Shown here piece by piece: positions 8,921 through 17,943 of a stretch of DNA of 64,000 nt. The DNA comes from Sinosporangium siamense (GTDB taxonomy: Bacteria > Actinomycetota > Actinomycetes > Streptosporangiales > Streptosporangiaceae): positions 186,001-250,000 of the forward strand of contig NZ_BOOW01000006.1 of assembly GCF_016863435.1 (NCBI RefSeq). Reading direction: 5' to 3'. Positions within the stretch are counted from its first letter, which is position 1. Each line of letters begins with the position of its first letter. The position numbers and the translations under genes are program-made. The notes under the pieces are model-generated. The model did not search any database. It was not told the origin of the DNA and was given only the letters and a program-made list of their open reading frames with translations.

Positions 8921-9325
8921 GTGAGCGAGGTCGCGGCGGGCCGTCGGGTTTTCTCGGGCGGAGTCTGGGAGGAGCGCTACGGCTATGCCCGCGCGGCCGT
9001 CGCCGGTCCGTGGGTGCTGGTCTCGGGCAGCACCGCGACGATCGACGGCGAGGTCGTGCACGTGGGCGACGCGCGGGGGCAGACGCTGACCGCGGTCGGC
9101 ATCGCCCTGGCGGCGGTCGAGAAGGCGGGGGCGACCCGCGAGGACGTCGTCCGGGTGCGGTTCTACGTGGTGGACCAGCACGACTTCGACGCGGTGGGCA
9201 CCGCGCTCGGGGAGACCTTCGGGGACGTGCGCCCGGTGTACACCGGAGTGCGGGTGGCCGGGTTGATCGACCCGCGCATGCTGGTCGAGGTTGAGATCGA
9301 CGCATATCGAGGAGAGTCATCGTGA
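8921..9325 (+). CDS. RidA (YjgF/YER057c) family protein
   Basis: 134 residues. RidA proteins deaminate reactive enamine/imine intermediates released by PLP enzymes. Visible are [43 protein letters not shown] and the C-terminal [11 protein letters not shown] that supplies the family Arg and Glu. GTG start with GGGAGG four bases upstream. It overlaps hisF by four bases, so it is a true member of the operon and may protect HisC or other PLP enzymes. That role is inference. Confidence 0.88.
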   Translation: MSEVAAGRRVFSGGVWEERYGYARAAVAGPWVLVSGSTATIDGEVVHVGDARGQTLTAVGIALAAVEKAGATREDVVRVRFYVVDQHDFDAVGTALGETFGDVRPVYTGVRVAGLIDPRMLVEVEIDAYRGESS

Positions 9326-10092
9326 GTGTCGCGGTCCGTGTGATCCCCTGCCTGGACGTCGACGCCGGGCGGGTGGTCAAGGGCGTCAACTTCGAGAACA
9401 TCCGGGACGCCGGCGACCCGGTCGAGCTCGCCGCGCGCTACGACAGGGAGGGAGCCGACGAGCTCACCTTCCTCGACATCACGGCCTCCTCCGGCGAGCG
9501 GGACACCATGTTCGACGTGGTGCGCCGCACGGCGGAGCAGGTTTTCATCCCCCTCACGGTGGGCGGCGGCGTGCGGTCGGTCGACGACATCGACAAGCTG
9601 CTGCGGGCCGGGGCCGACAAGGTGTCGCTCAACACCGCGGCGATCAACCGGCCGGAGTTGCTGACCGAGGCGTCCCGGCGTTACGGCGCGCAGTGCATCG
9701 TGTTGTCGGTGGACGCGCGCCGGGTCACCGGGGATACACGCACCGCGTCGGGGTTCGAGGTCACGACCCACGGCGGGCGGCGGGGCACCGGGCTCGACGC
9801 GGTCGAGTGGGCCCGCAGGGGCGAGGAGCTCGGGGTGGGGGAGATCCTGCTCAACTCCATGGACGGCGACGGCACGAAGGCCGGTTACGACCTGGAGATG
9901 ATCACCGCGGTGCGTTCCGTCGTGGGGGTGCCGTTGATCGCCAGCGGCGGGGCGGGGGATCTTAAGGACTTTCCGCCCGCCATCTCGGCGGGGGCGGACG
10001 CGGTGCTGGCCGCGTCGGTGTTCCACTACAGGGAGCTGACGATCCCTCAGGTCAAGGAGAGCCTGCGGGAGGCCGGCCACCCGGTGCGCTGA
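9322..10092 (+). CDS. hisF: Imidazole glycerol phosphate synthase cyclase subunit
   Basis: TIM-barrel cyclase of 256 residues that uses ammonia from HisH to make IGP and AICAR. Visible are [70 protein letters not shown] and [13 protein letters not shown], with both catalytic Asp residues. GTG start overlaps the ridA stop. It is the last gene of the contiguous his cluster. hisI lies 7.5 kb downstream. Confidence 0.96.
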   Translation: MSVAVRVIPCLDVDAGRVVKGVNFENIRDAGDPVELAARYDREGADELTFLDITASSGERDTMFDVVRRTAEQVFIPLTVGGGVRSVDDIDKLLRAGADKVSLNTAAINRPELLTEASRRYGAQCIVLSVDARRVTGDTRTASGFEVTTHGGRRGTGLDAVEWARRGEELGVGEILLNSMDGDGTKAGYDLEMITAVRSVVGVPLIASGGAGDLKDFPPAISAGADAVLAASVFHYRELTIPQVKESLREAGHPVR

Positions 10093-10829
10093 CCATCGGC
10101 GCGGCTCCCCGGCATGTGCCGGCTTCCGGCCTCAGCTGCCTTCCGGCCTGAGGTGCCTTCCGGCCTGATCGCCGGAGAGCGCTGCTCTCCGGTGTGATCG
10201 TTGGTGTGCGCCGGTTTCCGGCGCGGTCGCCGATGGGGGAGGCGGGATCGTGGGTTCGCCTCCTCGGGTTTTGCCCCGCTTGCCGATTTCCTGTTGTGGC
10301 ATGCGGGGCTTTGGCGATCTTGGGGTGTGGCGGTGGGCCGCACTCCGGAGTCGCCGGACCCGCGTGTGGCGGCCGGCCCGGGACGGGATCCGGCTGGAAC
10401 GGATCTGCCCGCGGAACGAACCTGCCTGGAGTCGGCAAACCCGCCGACCGGTGAATCCGCTGCCGTCAATCGACACTGTCGTTAATCGACATTGCCGTTA
10501 ATCGACACTGCCGTGACTCGACGCCGCCGGAGTGCGGCACCGTCGGGCCTGGTGCCACCCTGCTCGGCGCGACCCTGCTTGGCACTGCCGTACGGCACAG
10601 CCGGGCTTTGGTGGTGCCGTGTTCAGCCGGGCTGAGTGAGCCGGGTTGATTTGGCGATGCCTAGGCCGAGCCCTGTGCCGACGCCTGATGCGCGGACCGG
10701 TCGTACGGGACAGTGAGGGGCAGGTGGACGGACCTGCCGCACACTGGACTCCGCCGGAGGGTGTGAGCTGTGCTCACGCCGATGGCGGTTGTGATCAAAG
10801 GCGCTGGCGTATAACCCCTGAGGTAGGAA
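10093..10829. other. Long non-coding stretch after hisF
   Basis: Several overlapping frames are open here but none has convincing composition or homology. Visible elements are short CTTCCGGCCTGA-type repeats at 10125-10165, a hairpin CCGGAGAGC-GCTCTCCGG around 10172-10192, a 16-bp tandem array (10461-10524), and GTACGGCACAGCC at 10590-10602. No promoter was recognised. Confidence 0.5.
10461..10524. repeat. 16-bp tandem repeat, four copies
   Basis: Four consecutive 16-mers of the form TGCCGTTAATCGACAC (10461-10476, 10477-10492, 10493-10508, 10509-10524). Copies 1-3 differ at one to three positions and copy 4 is more diverged. Lower GC than the surroundings. Could bind a protein or be a slippage array. 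Confidence 0.75.
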
Positions 10830-10991
10830 TCAGTTCAGCACCCGTGAGAAGAATGTAGCCAACTGGTTTGCTCCGTTGAGAACCCCATCGAAGACGCCGT
10901 TAACCGCGTCCGCTGCCTGGGTCGGTCGGGAAAACAAGTAGAAGGCAACAAATGCCACGAGCACGTACGTGGCAACTTTCTTGACCTGCAC
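10830..10991 (-). CDS. Small single-pass membrane protein, 53 residues
   Basis: Begins MQVKKVATYVLVAFVAFYLF, a Lys-flanked hydrophobic helix. A short amphipathic part with AADAVNGVFDGVLNGANQL and FFSRVLN at the end follows. GTG at 10991 is chosen because AGGAGG sits six bases upstream. A TATATAC -10-like sequence lies about 30 bases before the start. The ribosome binding site and periodic C-terminus make it a likely real gene. Function unknown. Similar tiny proteins with AA-x-V-N-G spacing may exist in related actinomycetes, but I cannot confirm this here. Confidence 0.6.
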   Translation of the reverse strand: MQVKKVATYVLVAFVAFYLFSRPTQAADAVNGVFDGVLNGANQLATFFSRVLN

Positions 10992-11200
10992 GGGGGGCCT
11001 CCTGCAGTCCAATCCCAGGCGTATATACCCGGTTCTGGGCGATCCCTGGCATCTTCTTTAGAGATGTTATTGATCATAGCTGTTGGGGGGCTCCAGCTAC
11101 CTCACACCCTGCTCATCGTGCGGTTGTGACGTGGATCTGTCCAGAGACCATTGTGCCGTTGGTTGGGGCAGATCGCCGGGTAATCAGCTTGTTCCCTCAG

Positions 11201-12154
11201 TCACACTGACACCTTTGACCTGGTGAGCCCGACTTTCCCCTGCCGTAGCGCCGTCGCTGAGGCCGCCGCGGCGGCTATAACGATCAAGGCGAGGATCGCA
11301 AGAGTGGCCCCGTCGGGGCGCACGAAGGACTGGCCGCGGAGCGCCTGCCAGGTGACGAGCGCCACAAAGGCCGCGTAAGCACCGCCCATGATGAGGACGA
11401 GGCGCACTCTGACCGTCTCGTCGGCCAGGGCCGGCAGGCGGCCGGCGAGCGCGAGCAGCATCATGGCGAAGAGCGGCAGGAACTGCAGGGCGTGCATCCC
11501 CACGAAGTGGGGCACCCGCAGGTCGCCGCCGACCGTGCTCCATCCGAGGATCGGCAGTCCGGGACCGCCGTCGGGCAGGCCCACGGTGTGCGCCCCGATG
11601 GCCCCCTCGATCAAGCCCTGGCTCTGCGCGGGCGTGGGGCCCAGCATGAGGGCGCCGAAGCCGATGCCGACCGCCGACACGACGAGGCCGATGCGCAGGG
11701 CCCAGGTGGTCACATCGTCGGCCTGCCGTACGGCGAGCACGAGGACGGCGGAGAGGATGTTGGCCAGCATGAGCACGGCGATCGTGGTGCCCATGATGCT
11801 GAACAGGGTGATGTCTAAGGGGGAGGAGACGTTGAAGTGACTGCGGTGGCCCTGTGCGGCCTGGAAGACGATGATGGCGATCTCGATGACACCCGCGGCG
11901 GCCAGCACCGTGCCGAGCCACCACCGGGTCCGCCGGGCGCGGGTCGACAGCGAGAACAACCACCCCCACGTGAAGGCGTAGACAGCGAGAGAGACGCTGA
12001 ACTTGAGCGGCTTCGCCCAGATGGGCGCGCCGTCGAGTTGGCGGTCGTCGACGAATAGGCCGATTGTGGTGGCGACGGCGAGGACGACCATGGCGAGGGT
12101 GAAGATCATGAGCGGGCGATGCCACTTGAGGGCACGCGACATCAATGCGGACAT
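11201..12154 (-). CDS. Eight-helix integral membrane protein of unknown function
   Basis: 317 residues with about eight hydrophobic segments. The first follows KWHRPLM. Recognisable loops are IWAKPLKFSVSLAVYAFTWG near residue 45, FQAAQGHRSHFN, MLGPTPAQSQG, and GWSTVGGDLRVPHFVGMHAL with two His in a helix start. Several buried His and Trp residues could bind a cofactor, but no motif proves it. ATG at 12154 has GAGAGG about nine bases upstream. It is divergent from a MerR regulator 130 bp away and is probably its target. Confidence 0.75.
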   Translation of the reverse strand: MSALMSRALKWHRPLMIFTLAMVVLAVATTIGLFVDDRQLDGAPIWAKPLKFSVSLAVYAFTWGWLFSLSTRARRTRWWLGTVLAAAGVIEIAIIVFQAAQGHRSHFNVSSPLDITLFSIMGTTIAVLMLANILSAVLVLAVRQADDVTTWALRIGLVVSAVGIGFGALMLGPTPAQSQGLIEGAIGAHTVGLPDGGPGLPILGWSTVGGDLRVPHFVGMHALQFLPLFAMMLLALAGRLPALADETVRVRLVLIMGGAYAAFVALVTWQALRGQSFVRPDGATLAILALIVIAAAAASATALRQGKVGLTRSKVSV

Positions 12155-12170
12155 GGGGGATGCGCCTCTC

Positions 12171-12215
12171 GATAGTTAAGCTATCCACTACTGATACTGA
12201 CACTATCCACTATCT
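12171..12215. promoter_or_regulatory. Probable MerR operator region with GATAG/CTATC repeats
   Basis: GATAGTTAAGCTATC (12171-12185) is an inverted repeat with five-base arms. CTATCCACTA recurs as ACTATCCACTATC at 12202-12214, and GATACTGACACTATC at 12193-12207 is a second dyad. The cluster lies directly before the ribosome binding site of the membrane protein gene and faces the MerR gene, as expected for a shared operator. Confidence 0.5.
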
Positions 12216-12284
12216 CCGGGCGATGCGAACATCCGTCGGGAGATCTCGACATATGGGACAGAGTTAGAAGAGAGGGCAGAGCAC

Positions 12285-12923
12285 GTGCGGATGGCCGAAC
12301 TGAGCCGCACGACCGGAGTTCCGGTCCCGACAATCAAGTACTACCTGCGGGAAGGGCTGCTGACCCCCGGAGAACAAGCAGGCAGAAACCAGGTCTACTA
12401 CGACGATCGGCACGTCCGGCGGATCAAGATGGTCCGGGCGCTGGCCGAATACGGCGGCCTGTCCATCGCGGTCATCCGCGAGCTACTCGCCTACATCGAC
12501 CACCCGGGGCGGGACCCCCTCCGGCTCCTCGGTGAGGCCCAGGCCACGGTGATCCCGCGATACGAGCGCCGCGACGCCCCCGAGGAGGAGAGGGGCCGCC
12601 GGCGGCTCGCGGAGGTGATCGCGAAACGCGGGTGGAAGAACGTCGGCGACCACCCCTCCTTCGACGCGGCGGCGGGCGTGATCGGCGTGCTGGAGCAACT
12701 CGGACGCCAGGACGTGATCGAGGCGCTCGACGACTTCGCCGCCGCCGCCGAACTCATCGCGGTCACGGACCTGAGAGTGGTCGGCGACGCCCGCGACGTC
12801 GAGCGTGCGGTCCAGGTGGTCATCCTTGGCACCGTACTGGGCGATGCCCTGCTCGCGGCCCTGCGGCGGCTGGCCCAGAGCCACGTCGCCTACGAACTGG
12901 AGACAGGGGACCGCACGCTCTGA
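12285..12923 (+). CDS. MerR family transcriptional regulator
   Basis: 212 residues. The N-terminal winged helix-turn-helix is clear: MAELSRTTGVPVPTIKYYLREGLL, then GEQAGRNQVYYDDRHVRRI and a helix RALAEYGGLSIAVIRELL. The long C-terminal part (residues 75-212) is helical and unlike metal-sensing MerR proteins, with no Cys cluster, so the effector is probably organic and is unknown. GTG at 12285 has GAGGG eight bases upstream. ATG at 12291 is an alternative. It probably regulates itself and the divergent membrane protein. Confidence 0.88.
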   Translation: MRMAELSRTTGVPVPTIKYYLREGLLTPGEQAGRNQVYYDDRHVRRIKMVRALAEYGGLSIAVIRELLAYIDHPGRDPLRLLGEAQATVIPRYERRDAPEEERGRRRLAEVIAKRGWKNVGDHPSFDAAAGVIGVLEQLGRQDVIEALDDFAAAAELIAVTDLRVVGDARDVERAVQVVILGTVLGDALLAALRRLAQSHVAYELETGDRTL

Positions 12924-13146
12924 TGCCGCGCCCGGCCACACGGGCTCGCGGACCACGCCGCGCCCCGGGCCCTGACCGCCCGGAGGCCGACACCGTGGGG
13001 GCTGCCCCGCCTGGGGCTGAACCATCCGCCGGGCCGCCTCGCCCTATCGGGCAGGCGACTGTTGTCGCTCGGCAGAGGGCCGGCGGTCGTGCGAACGACG
13101 TCACGGCGCGCCGATCGACGCGTCCTGAGAGAGGGAAAAAGGGCGG

Positions 13147-13797
13147 CTACGTCCCGAGGCGTGCGGAGCGGAGGGCGTTGGCGGCGCGTTCCTCGCCCGT
13201 CAGGTCAACGCGGGCGTGAGCCTGGCGCCCGAAGCAGAAGAGCAGGAGCTCACCGGCCCGGCCGGTCACCTCGACGCGCGGGGCGCGCTTGGGACCGCCG
13301 AGGGCCACTCCATGGCCGCCGTGGCCGCCGATGCGGTGCAGAACCACGGCCACGGGAGCCCGGCGCAGCATGAGACGCGCTCCCGCGCGCAGCCTGCGCC
13401 ACAACACCTCCTCCAGCTCCGGGGACGACTCGCGCGGCACCCAGTCCGGCTGGGCCCGCCGTATGTCCTCGGTGTGGACGAAGAACTCCATCGTGTTGAC
13501 CAGCTCGTCGAAGCCGGGCACGACCCGGTAGACCCCTGTGGGGCCGGTGCGCACGGCGTGGACGAGACCCTCGAACCCGAACTCCGCCTTGAGCGAACGC
13601 TGGACCTTGTCGGTGTAGGCCGCCAGGGGCTTCAGCGAGATGCCGGGCATCGCGTCGAGGCGGCGCTCGCGGAGGACGAGATGTGCCGCGAGGTCGAAGG
13701 CCGACCAGCCCGCGCAGAGGGTGGGGGCGTCGGGCCCGGCGACGGTGAGCGCGTCGCAGACGGCGTCGCGCTCGGCCCGGGCGTGCAGGGTGGTCAC
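13147..13797 (-). CDS. TIGR03085-family protein (DinB/mycothiol-dependent fold)
   Basis: 216 residues. The family belongs to the mycothiol-dependent maleylpyruvate isomerase/DinB-like superfamily. Seen are the N-terminal ERDAVCDAL, the TLCAGWSAFDLAAHLVLRER motif with His, and NTMEFFVHTEDIRRAQPDW with the second His region. These form the usual metal-binding bundle. GTG at 13797 is preferred over the longer frame because a TAGCAT hexamer ends seven bases upstream (leaderless pattern). It is divergent from the ABC exporter genes. Substrate unknown. Confidence 0.8.
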   Translation of the reverse strand: MTTLHARAERDAVCDALTVAGPDAPTLCAGWSAFDLAAHLVLRERRLDAMPGISLKPLAAYTDKVQRSLKAEFGFEGLVHAVRTGPTGVYRVVPGFDELVNTMEFFVHTEDIRRAQPDWVPRESSPELEEVLWRRLRAGARLMLRRAPVAVVLHRIGGHGGHGVALGGPKRAPRVEVTGRAGELLLFCFGRQAHARVDLTGEERAANALRSARLGT

Positions 13798-13886
13798 GCC
13801 CGTGATGCTACACAAAGCCCTCCAGAGGAGGCTTGACCACCACAGGTATCCGGGAATAACGGGTTGACCGGGAGTGATAGTCATTT

Positions 13887-13901
13887 AGGAAGATATTTCC
13901 T
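13887..13901. promoter_or_regulatory. Inverted repeat upstream of ABC exporter operon
   Basis: AGGAA-GATAT-TTCCT is a perfect five-base dyad in an AT-rich patch 22 bases before the GTG of the exporter operon. A TTGACC hexamer sits at 13864-13869. It is a candidate operator or promoter element. Not assigned to a known regulator. Confidence 0.35.
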
Positions 13902-13922
13902 GTATCGAGAGGATCTCTACGA

Positions 13923-15728
13923 GTGGCGACCAAGGTCACCCCCGCAGTCATGCGCCGAGGGTTTCGCGTGATCGGGGTGGCCATCCGGTCCGAGCCCGCC
14001 GTCTTCACCGGTGCGCTGCTGGCCAGCGTGCTTTACGGCGTCACCACCGTGATCAGCTCGTGGGCGCTCGGCTGGGCGACCGAGAACGTCATCCTCCCCG
14101 CCTTCCGGCAGGGCGCCGTCGAGATCGCGGCGGCCGTCTCCGGGGCACTGTTCATCGTCGGCGTCGCCGTACTCAAGGCCGTCGGGGTCATGGGCCGCCG
14201 CATCCTCGCCGGGATCCTGCAATATCGCATGCAGGCGCGCTCGCGCCGCGACCTCTCCCGGCAGTTCCTCAGACTGCCTCTCGCCTGGCATCACCGGCAC
14301 CCCACCGGCCAGCTGCTGTCCAACGCCTCCTCCGACGTCGAGGCCGCCTGGGCGCCCCTGGCGCCGCTGCCGATGGCGCTCGGGGTGGTCGTCATGCTCG
14401 TCACCGCGGCGGGCGGCATCCTGATCACCGACCCCGCGCTCGCGTTAGTCGGGTTCCTGATTTTTCCGGCTCTCGCCGTACTCAACCTGATCTATCAGCG
14501 CAAACTCTCCCCGCTCGTCACGCGCGCGCAGGAGGTGCGGGCGGAGGTCAGCGAGATCGCCCACGAGAGCTTCGACGGCGCCCTCGTCGTCAAGACCCTC
14601 GGCCGTGAGGAGTCAGAAGCGGCGCGATTCCGCGTCAAGACCAGCGAACTCCGCGACGCCAACATCGCCGTCGGCCGCATCCGCGGCATGTTCGACCCGC
14701 TGCTCGAAGCACTGCCCACCCTCGGTGTCCTCGCCGTGCTCCTGGTTGGAGCGCTCCGCCTCTCCACCTCCGCGATCACCGCCGGCGAACTGGTGCAGGT
14801 CTCCTACCTGTTCCTGCTGCTCGCCTTCCCCGTGCGCGCCCTCGGCTGGGTGCTCGCGGAACTGCCCCGCAGCGTCGTCGGCTGGACCCGCGTGCAGGAG
14901 GTGCTCGACGCCGACGGTTCCATGGAGTACGGCACAGCCGGCCTCCCCGGCGGCGCCCCCGCCCATGTGGCGATCGACGCCGTCGACTTCGCGTATGTGC
15001 CGGGAGTGCCCGTCCTCAGCAAGGTGTCCTTCGAGGCCGGCTCCGGCCGCACCCTCGCCGTGGTCGGCCCCACCGGATCGGGCAAATCCACCCTCACCCA
15101 GCTCATGGTGCGCCTCGTCGACCCCGACGTGGGAACGGTCCGCCTCGACGGTATCGACCTGCGCGAGCTGGAGCGCGGCGCCGTGAGCGACCACGCCGCC
15201 CTGGTCCTGCAGCAGACGTTCCTGTTCGACGACACCGTGCGCGGCAACATCACCCTCGGGCTGCCCGTGTCCGATGAGGAGGTGTGGGCGGCGCTGCGGC
15301 TCGCCCAGGCCGAGGGGTTCGTCAGCGCGCTGCCCGAGGGCCTCGGCACCCGCCTCGGCGAACGCGGCGCGTCGCTCTCCGGCGGCCAGCGCCAGCGTCT
15401 CGCCCTGGCCCGCGCCCTGGTGCGCTCGCCGCGGCTCCTCATCCTCGACGACGCCACCTCCAGCGTGGACCCCCAGGTCGAACGGCGCATCCTGGCCGGC
15501 CTGCGCGAGAGCTCCAGCGGGTCGACGGTGGTCGTCGTCGCCTACCGCATGGCCACGATCACACTGGCCGACGAGGTCGTCTACCTCGAACACGGCACGG
15601 TCGTCGACCGCGGCACCCATGACGAACTGATCGGCAGGTGCGAGGGATATCGCAACCTCGTCACCGCCTACGAGAGAGAAGAGGCCGAGCGCGTCACGCT
15701 CGACGCCGACGACGAGGTGATGGCGTGA
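13923..15728 (+). CDS. ABC exporter half-transporter, degenerate NBD
   Basis: 601 residues. An N-terminal six-helix exporter domain (about 20-310) is fused to a nucleotide-binding domain. Walker A is GPTGSGKSTL near 381-390 and the signature is LSGGQRQRLALARAL. Walker B is LLILDDATSSVD, where the usual catalytic Glu is Asp510, and the switch His is Tyr541 (VVVAYRMATI). These changes mark the degenerate partner of heterodimeric exporters such as TM287/288 or LmrCD. The start GTG at 13923 has GAGAGG upstream. It overlaps the second half-transporter by four bases. Substrate cannot be deduced. Multidrug or lipid export is typical of the family. Confidence 0.92.
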   Translation: MATKVTPAVMRRGFRVIGVAIRSEPAVFTGALLASVLYGVTTVISSWALGWATENVILPAFRQGAVEIAAAVSGALFIVGVAVLKAVGVMGRRILAGILQYRMQARSRRDLSRQFLRLPLAWHHRHPTGQLLSNASSDVEAAWAPLAPLPMALGVVVMLVTAAGGILITDPALALVGFLIFPALAVLNLIYQRKLSPLVTRAQEVRAEVSEIAHESFDGALVVKTLGREESEAARFRVKTSELRDANIAVGRIRGMFDPLLEALPTLGVLAVLLVGALRLSTSAITAGELVQVSYLFLLLAFPVRALGWVLAELPRSVVGWTRVQEVLDADGSMEYGTAGLPGGAPAHVAIDAVDFAYVPGVPVLSKVSFEAGSGRTLAVVGPTGSGKSTLTQLMVRLVDPDVGTVRLDGIDLRELERGAVSDHAALVLQQTFLFDDTVRGNITLGLPVSDEEVWAALRLAQAEGFVSALPEGLGTRLGERGASLSGGQRQRLALARALVRSPRLLILDDATSSVDPQVERRILAGLRESSSGSTVVVVAYRMATITLADEVVYLEHGTVVDRGTHDELIGRCEGYRNLVTAYEREEAERVTLDADDEVMA

Positions 15729-17503
15729 CCCAGCAGACGCTCCAAGCCCGCGAACGATCCTCACTGGCCACGCTACGGCGCGGCCTGTCGTTGTCGCCGG
15801 AGTTCAAGGACGGGCTGCCGTTCACGCTCCTGCTCGCCGTGGTGGCCACCGCCGGGAAGATCATCATCCCGATCGCCATCCAGCAGGTCATCGACCGCGG
15901 CCTCGGCGGCGGCACCCCCGACCTGCCGTTCATCCGCACCGTCGTGCTGTGGTGCGTCGCCGCGGTGCTGCTCACCGCGCTGTGCGGCTATCTGATGAAC
16001 GTGCGGCTCTACCGCTCCACCGAGTCGGGCCTCGCCACCCTCCGCGGTAAAGGTTTCCGCCACGTGCACGACTTGTCGGTGCTGACCCAGAACCGCGAGC
16101 GGCGCGGCGCCATGGTCTCCCGGGTCACCGGCGACATCGACCAGATCAGCGCGTTCATGCAGTGGGGCGGGCTGATGATCATCGTGATGGTCGGCCAGCT
16201 GCTGGTGGCCACCGTACTCATGGTGATCTACTCCTGGCAGCTCGCACTCGTCGTGTGGATCTGCATGGTGCCGATCGTGGTCTTCCTGCCCCGCTTCCAG
16301 CGCTGGGTCGCCGCCGGATTCACCCGGGTGCGCGAGCTCAGCGGCGACACCCTCTCCGCCATCAGCGAGTCGGTCGTCGGCAGCGCCGTCGTGCGCGCCT
16401 ACGGCTCGGAGGACCGCACCGGTGAACGCGTTGAGCAGGCCATCACCCGCCAGCGCGACGCTCAGGTCAAGGCGCAGAAGATCGTCGGACTCACCTTCCC
16501 CCTCACCGAGCTGATCGCCTCGATCGCGGTCGCCGCCGTCGTCCTGGTCGGTGTCGCCCTCGGTCTCGCCGGAGACATCACCGAGGGGCGTCTTGTGGCG
16601 TTCCTGTTCCTCATCACCCTGTTCGTCGCCCCGCTCCAGACCGCCACCGAAGTGCTCAACGAAGCCCAGAACGCCCTGGCCGGCTGGCGGCGCGTACTCG
16701 CCGTCCTCGACACCCCCGCTGACGTCGCCGACCCCGGCGAAGAGGGACATGTCATGGAACGCGGGCCGATCTCCGTCTCCTTTGAGAACGTGCACTTCGC
16801 CTACCCCGGCGGCGAACCCGTGCTCAAGGACGTCACCGTCGACATCGCCCCCCGCTCCCGCGTCGCCGTCGTCGGAGAGACCGGCTCCGGCAAGACGACC
16901 TTCGCCAAACTGCTGACCCGGCTCATGGACCCCGCCGGCGGGCGCATCACCGTCGACGGCAGAGACCTGCGGGACCTGCGCTTCTCCTCCTTGCGGGAAC
17001 GCATCGTCATGGTGCCCCAGGACGGGTTCCTGTTCGACACCACACTCGCCGAGAACATCAGGTTCGGACGGCAGTCGGCCGGGGACGACGAGATCCTCCT
17101 CGCCCTAACGGAACTCGGCCTCGCCGACTGGCTCGACGGACTCCCCGCCGGCCTCGACACCCCCGTCGGCCAGCGCGGCGAATCCCTCTCCGCCGGCGAA
17201 CGCCAGCTCGTCGCCCTGGCCCGCGCCTACCTCGCCGACCCCGACCTGCTGCTCCTCGACGAAGCCACCTCCGCCGTCGACCCCGCCACCGAGGTACGGC
17301 TCGCGCGCGCCCTCGAAGGCGTCACCCGCGGCCGCACCGCGATCTCCATCGCCCACCGCCTCTCCACCGCAGAGGCCGCGGACGAGGTCCTGGTCTTCGA
17401 CAAGGGCGAGATCGTCCAGCGCGGCCACCACAAGAACCTCGTCAGAGTGCCGGGCGTCTACGCCGACCTCCACGCGTCCTGGGTGGCGGCGGCCCGCTCG
17501 TGA
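15725..17503 (+). CDS. ABC exporter half-transporter, canonical catalytic NBD
   Basis: 592 residues from the GTG that overlaps the previous stop. Six-helix exporter domain, then NBD with Walker [11 protein letters not shown] near 382, and Walker [13 protein letters not shown] with catalytic Glu513 and switch His544 ([12 protein letters not shown]). The signature is slightly altered ([14 protein letters not shown]). It pairs with the upstream degenerate half to form one consensus and one non-consensus ATP site. The frame upstream of 15725 is open but lies within the previous gene and has no homology. Confidence 0.92.
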   Translation: MTQQTLQARERSSLATLRRGLSLSPEFKDGLPFTLLLAVVATAGKIIIPIAIQQVIDRGLGGGTPDLPFIRTVVLWCVAAVLLTALCGYLMNVRLYRSTESGLATLRGKGFRHVHDLSVLTQNRERRGAMVSRVTGDIDQISAFMQWGGLMIIVMVGQLLVATVLMVIYSWQLALVVWICMVPIVVFLPRFQRWVAAGFTRVRELSGDTLSAISESVVGSAVVRAYGSEDRTGERVEQAITRQRDAQVKAQKIVGLTFPLTELIASIAVAAVVLVGVALGLAGDITEGRLVAFLFLITLFVAPLQTATEVLNEAQNALAGWRRVLAVLDTPADVADPGEEGHVMERGPISVSFENVHFAYPGGEPVLKDVTVDIAPRSRVAVVGETGSGKTTFAKLLTRLMDPAGGRITVDGRDLRDLRFSSLRERIVMVPQDGFLFDTTLAENIRFGRQSAGDDEILLALTELGLADWLDGLPAGLDTPVGQRGESLSAGERQLVALARAYLADPDLLLLDEATSAVDPATEVRLARALEGVTRGRTAISIAHRLSTAEAADEVLVFDKGEIVQRGHHKNLVRVPGVYADLHASWVAAARS

Positions 17504-17580
17504 GCCACCCGCGAGCTGATCTTCCGGGGCATGGCCCGCCCGCGACCTGCACCGGCTTGGAGCTGCGGCAGAATGGCGGC

Positions 17581-17943
17581 ATGTCCCTGGACCCCAAGAT
17601 CTCTGATCGGCTCAAGCGCACGTCCGACGGTCTCGTGCCCGCAGTGGTGCAGCAGCACGACACCGGAGAGGTGCTGATGCTCGCCTGGATGAACGACGAG
17701 GCGCTGCACCGCACCCTCACGACGGGCCGGGCGACCTACTGGTCCCGCAGCCGAGGGGAATACTGGGTGAAGGGGGCGACCTCCGGCAACACGCAGCGGG
17801 TGGTGTCCGCCGCGCTCGACTGCGACGGCGACACGATTCTGCTCAAGGTCGACCAGTTCGGGGCGGCATGCCACACCGGCGACCGCACATGTTTCGACGC
17901 CGGGGGCCTCGACGTGACCCCTGGGGAGGAGACCGGACCTTGA
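17581..17943 (+). CDS. hisI: Phosphoribosyl-AMP cyclohydrolase
   Basis: 120-residue monofunctional HisI, third step of histidine synthesis, Zn/Mg dependent. Motifs: [39 protein letters not shown], and [26 protein letters not shown] with the conserved Cys/His ligands. ATG at 17581 is used because a CAGAAT hexamer ends six bases upstream and the extra upstream frame has no homology. It is separated from the main his operon by the MerR-to-ABC block. hisE and hisG are not in the window. Confidence 0.93.
   Translation: MSLDPKISDRLKRTSDGLVPAVVQQHDTGEVLMLAWMNDEALHRTLTTGRATYWSRSRGEYWVKGATSGNTQRVVSAALDCDGDTILLKVDQFGAACHTGDRTCFDAGGLDVTPGEETGP

Noticed and set aside
10194-10858. Several short plus- and minus-strand open frames after hisF
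   Set aside because: They overlap each other in several frames, lack ribosome binding sites and have shadow-like Arg/Pro composition.
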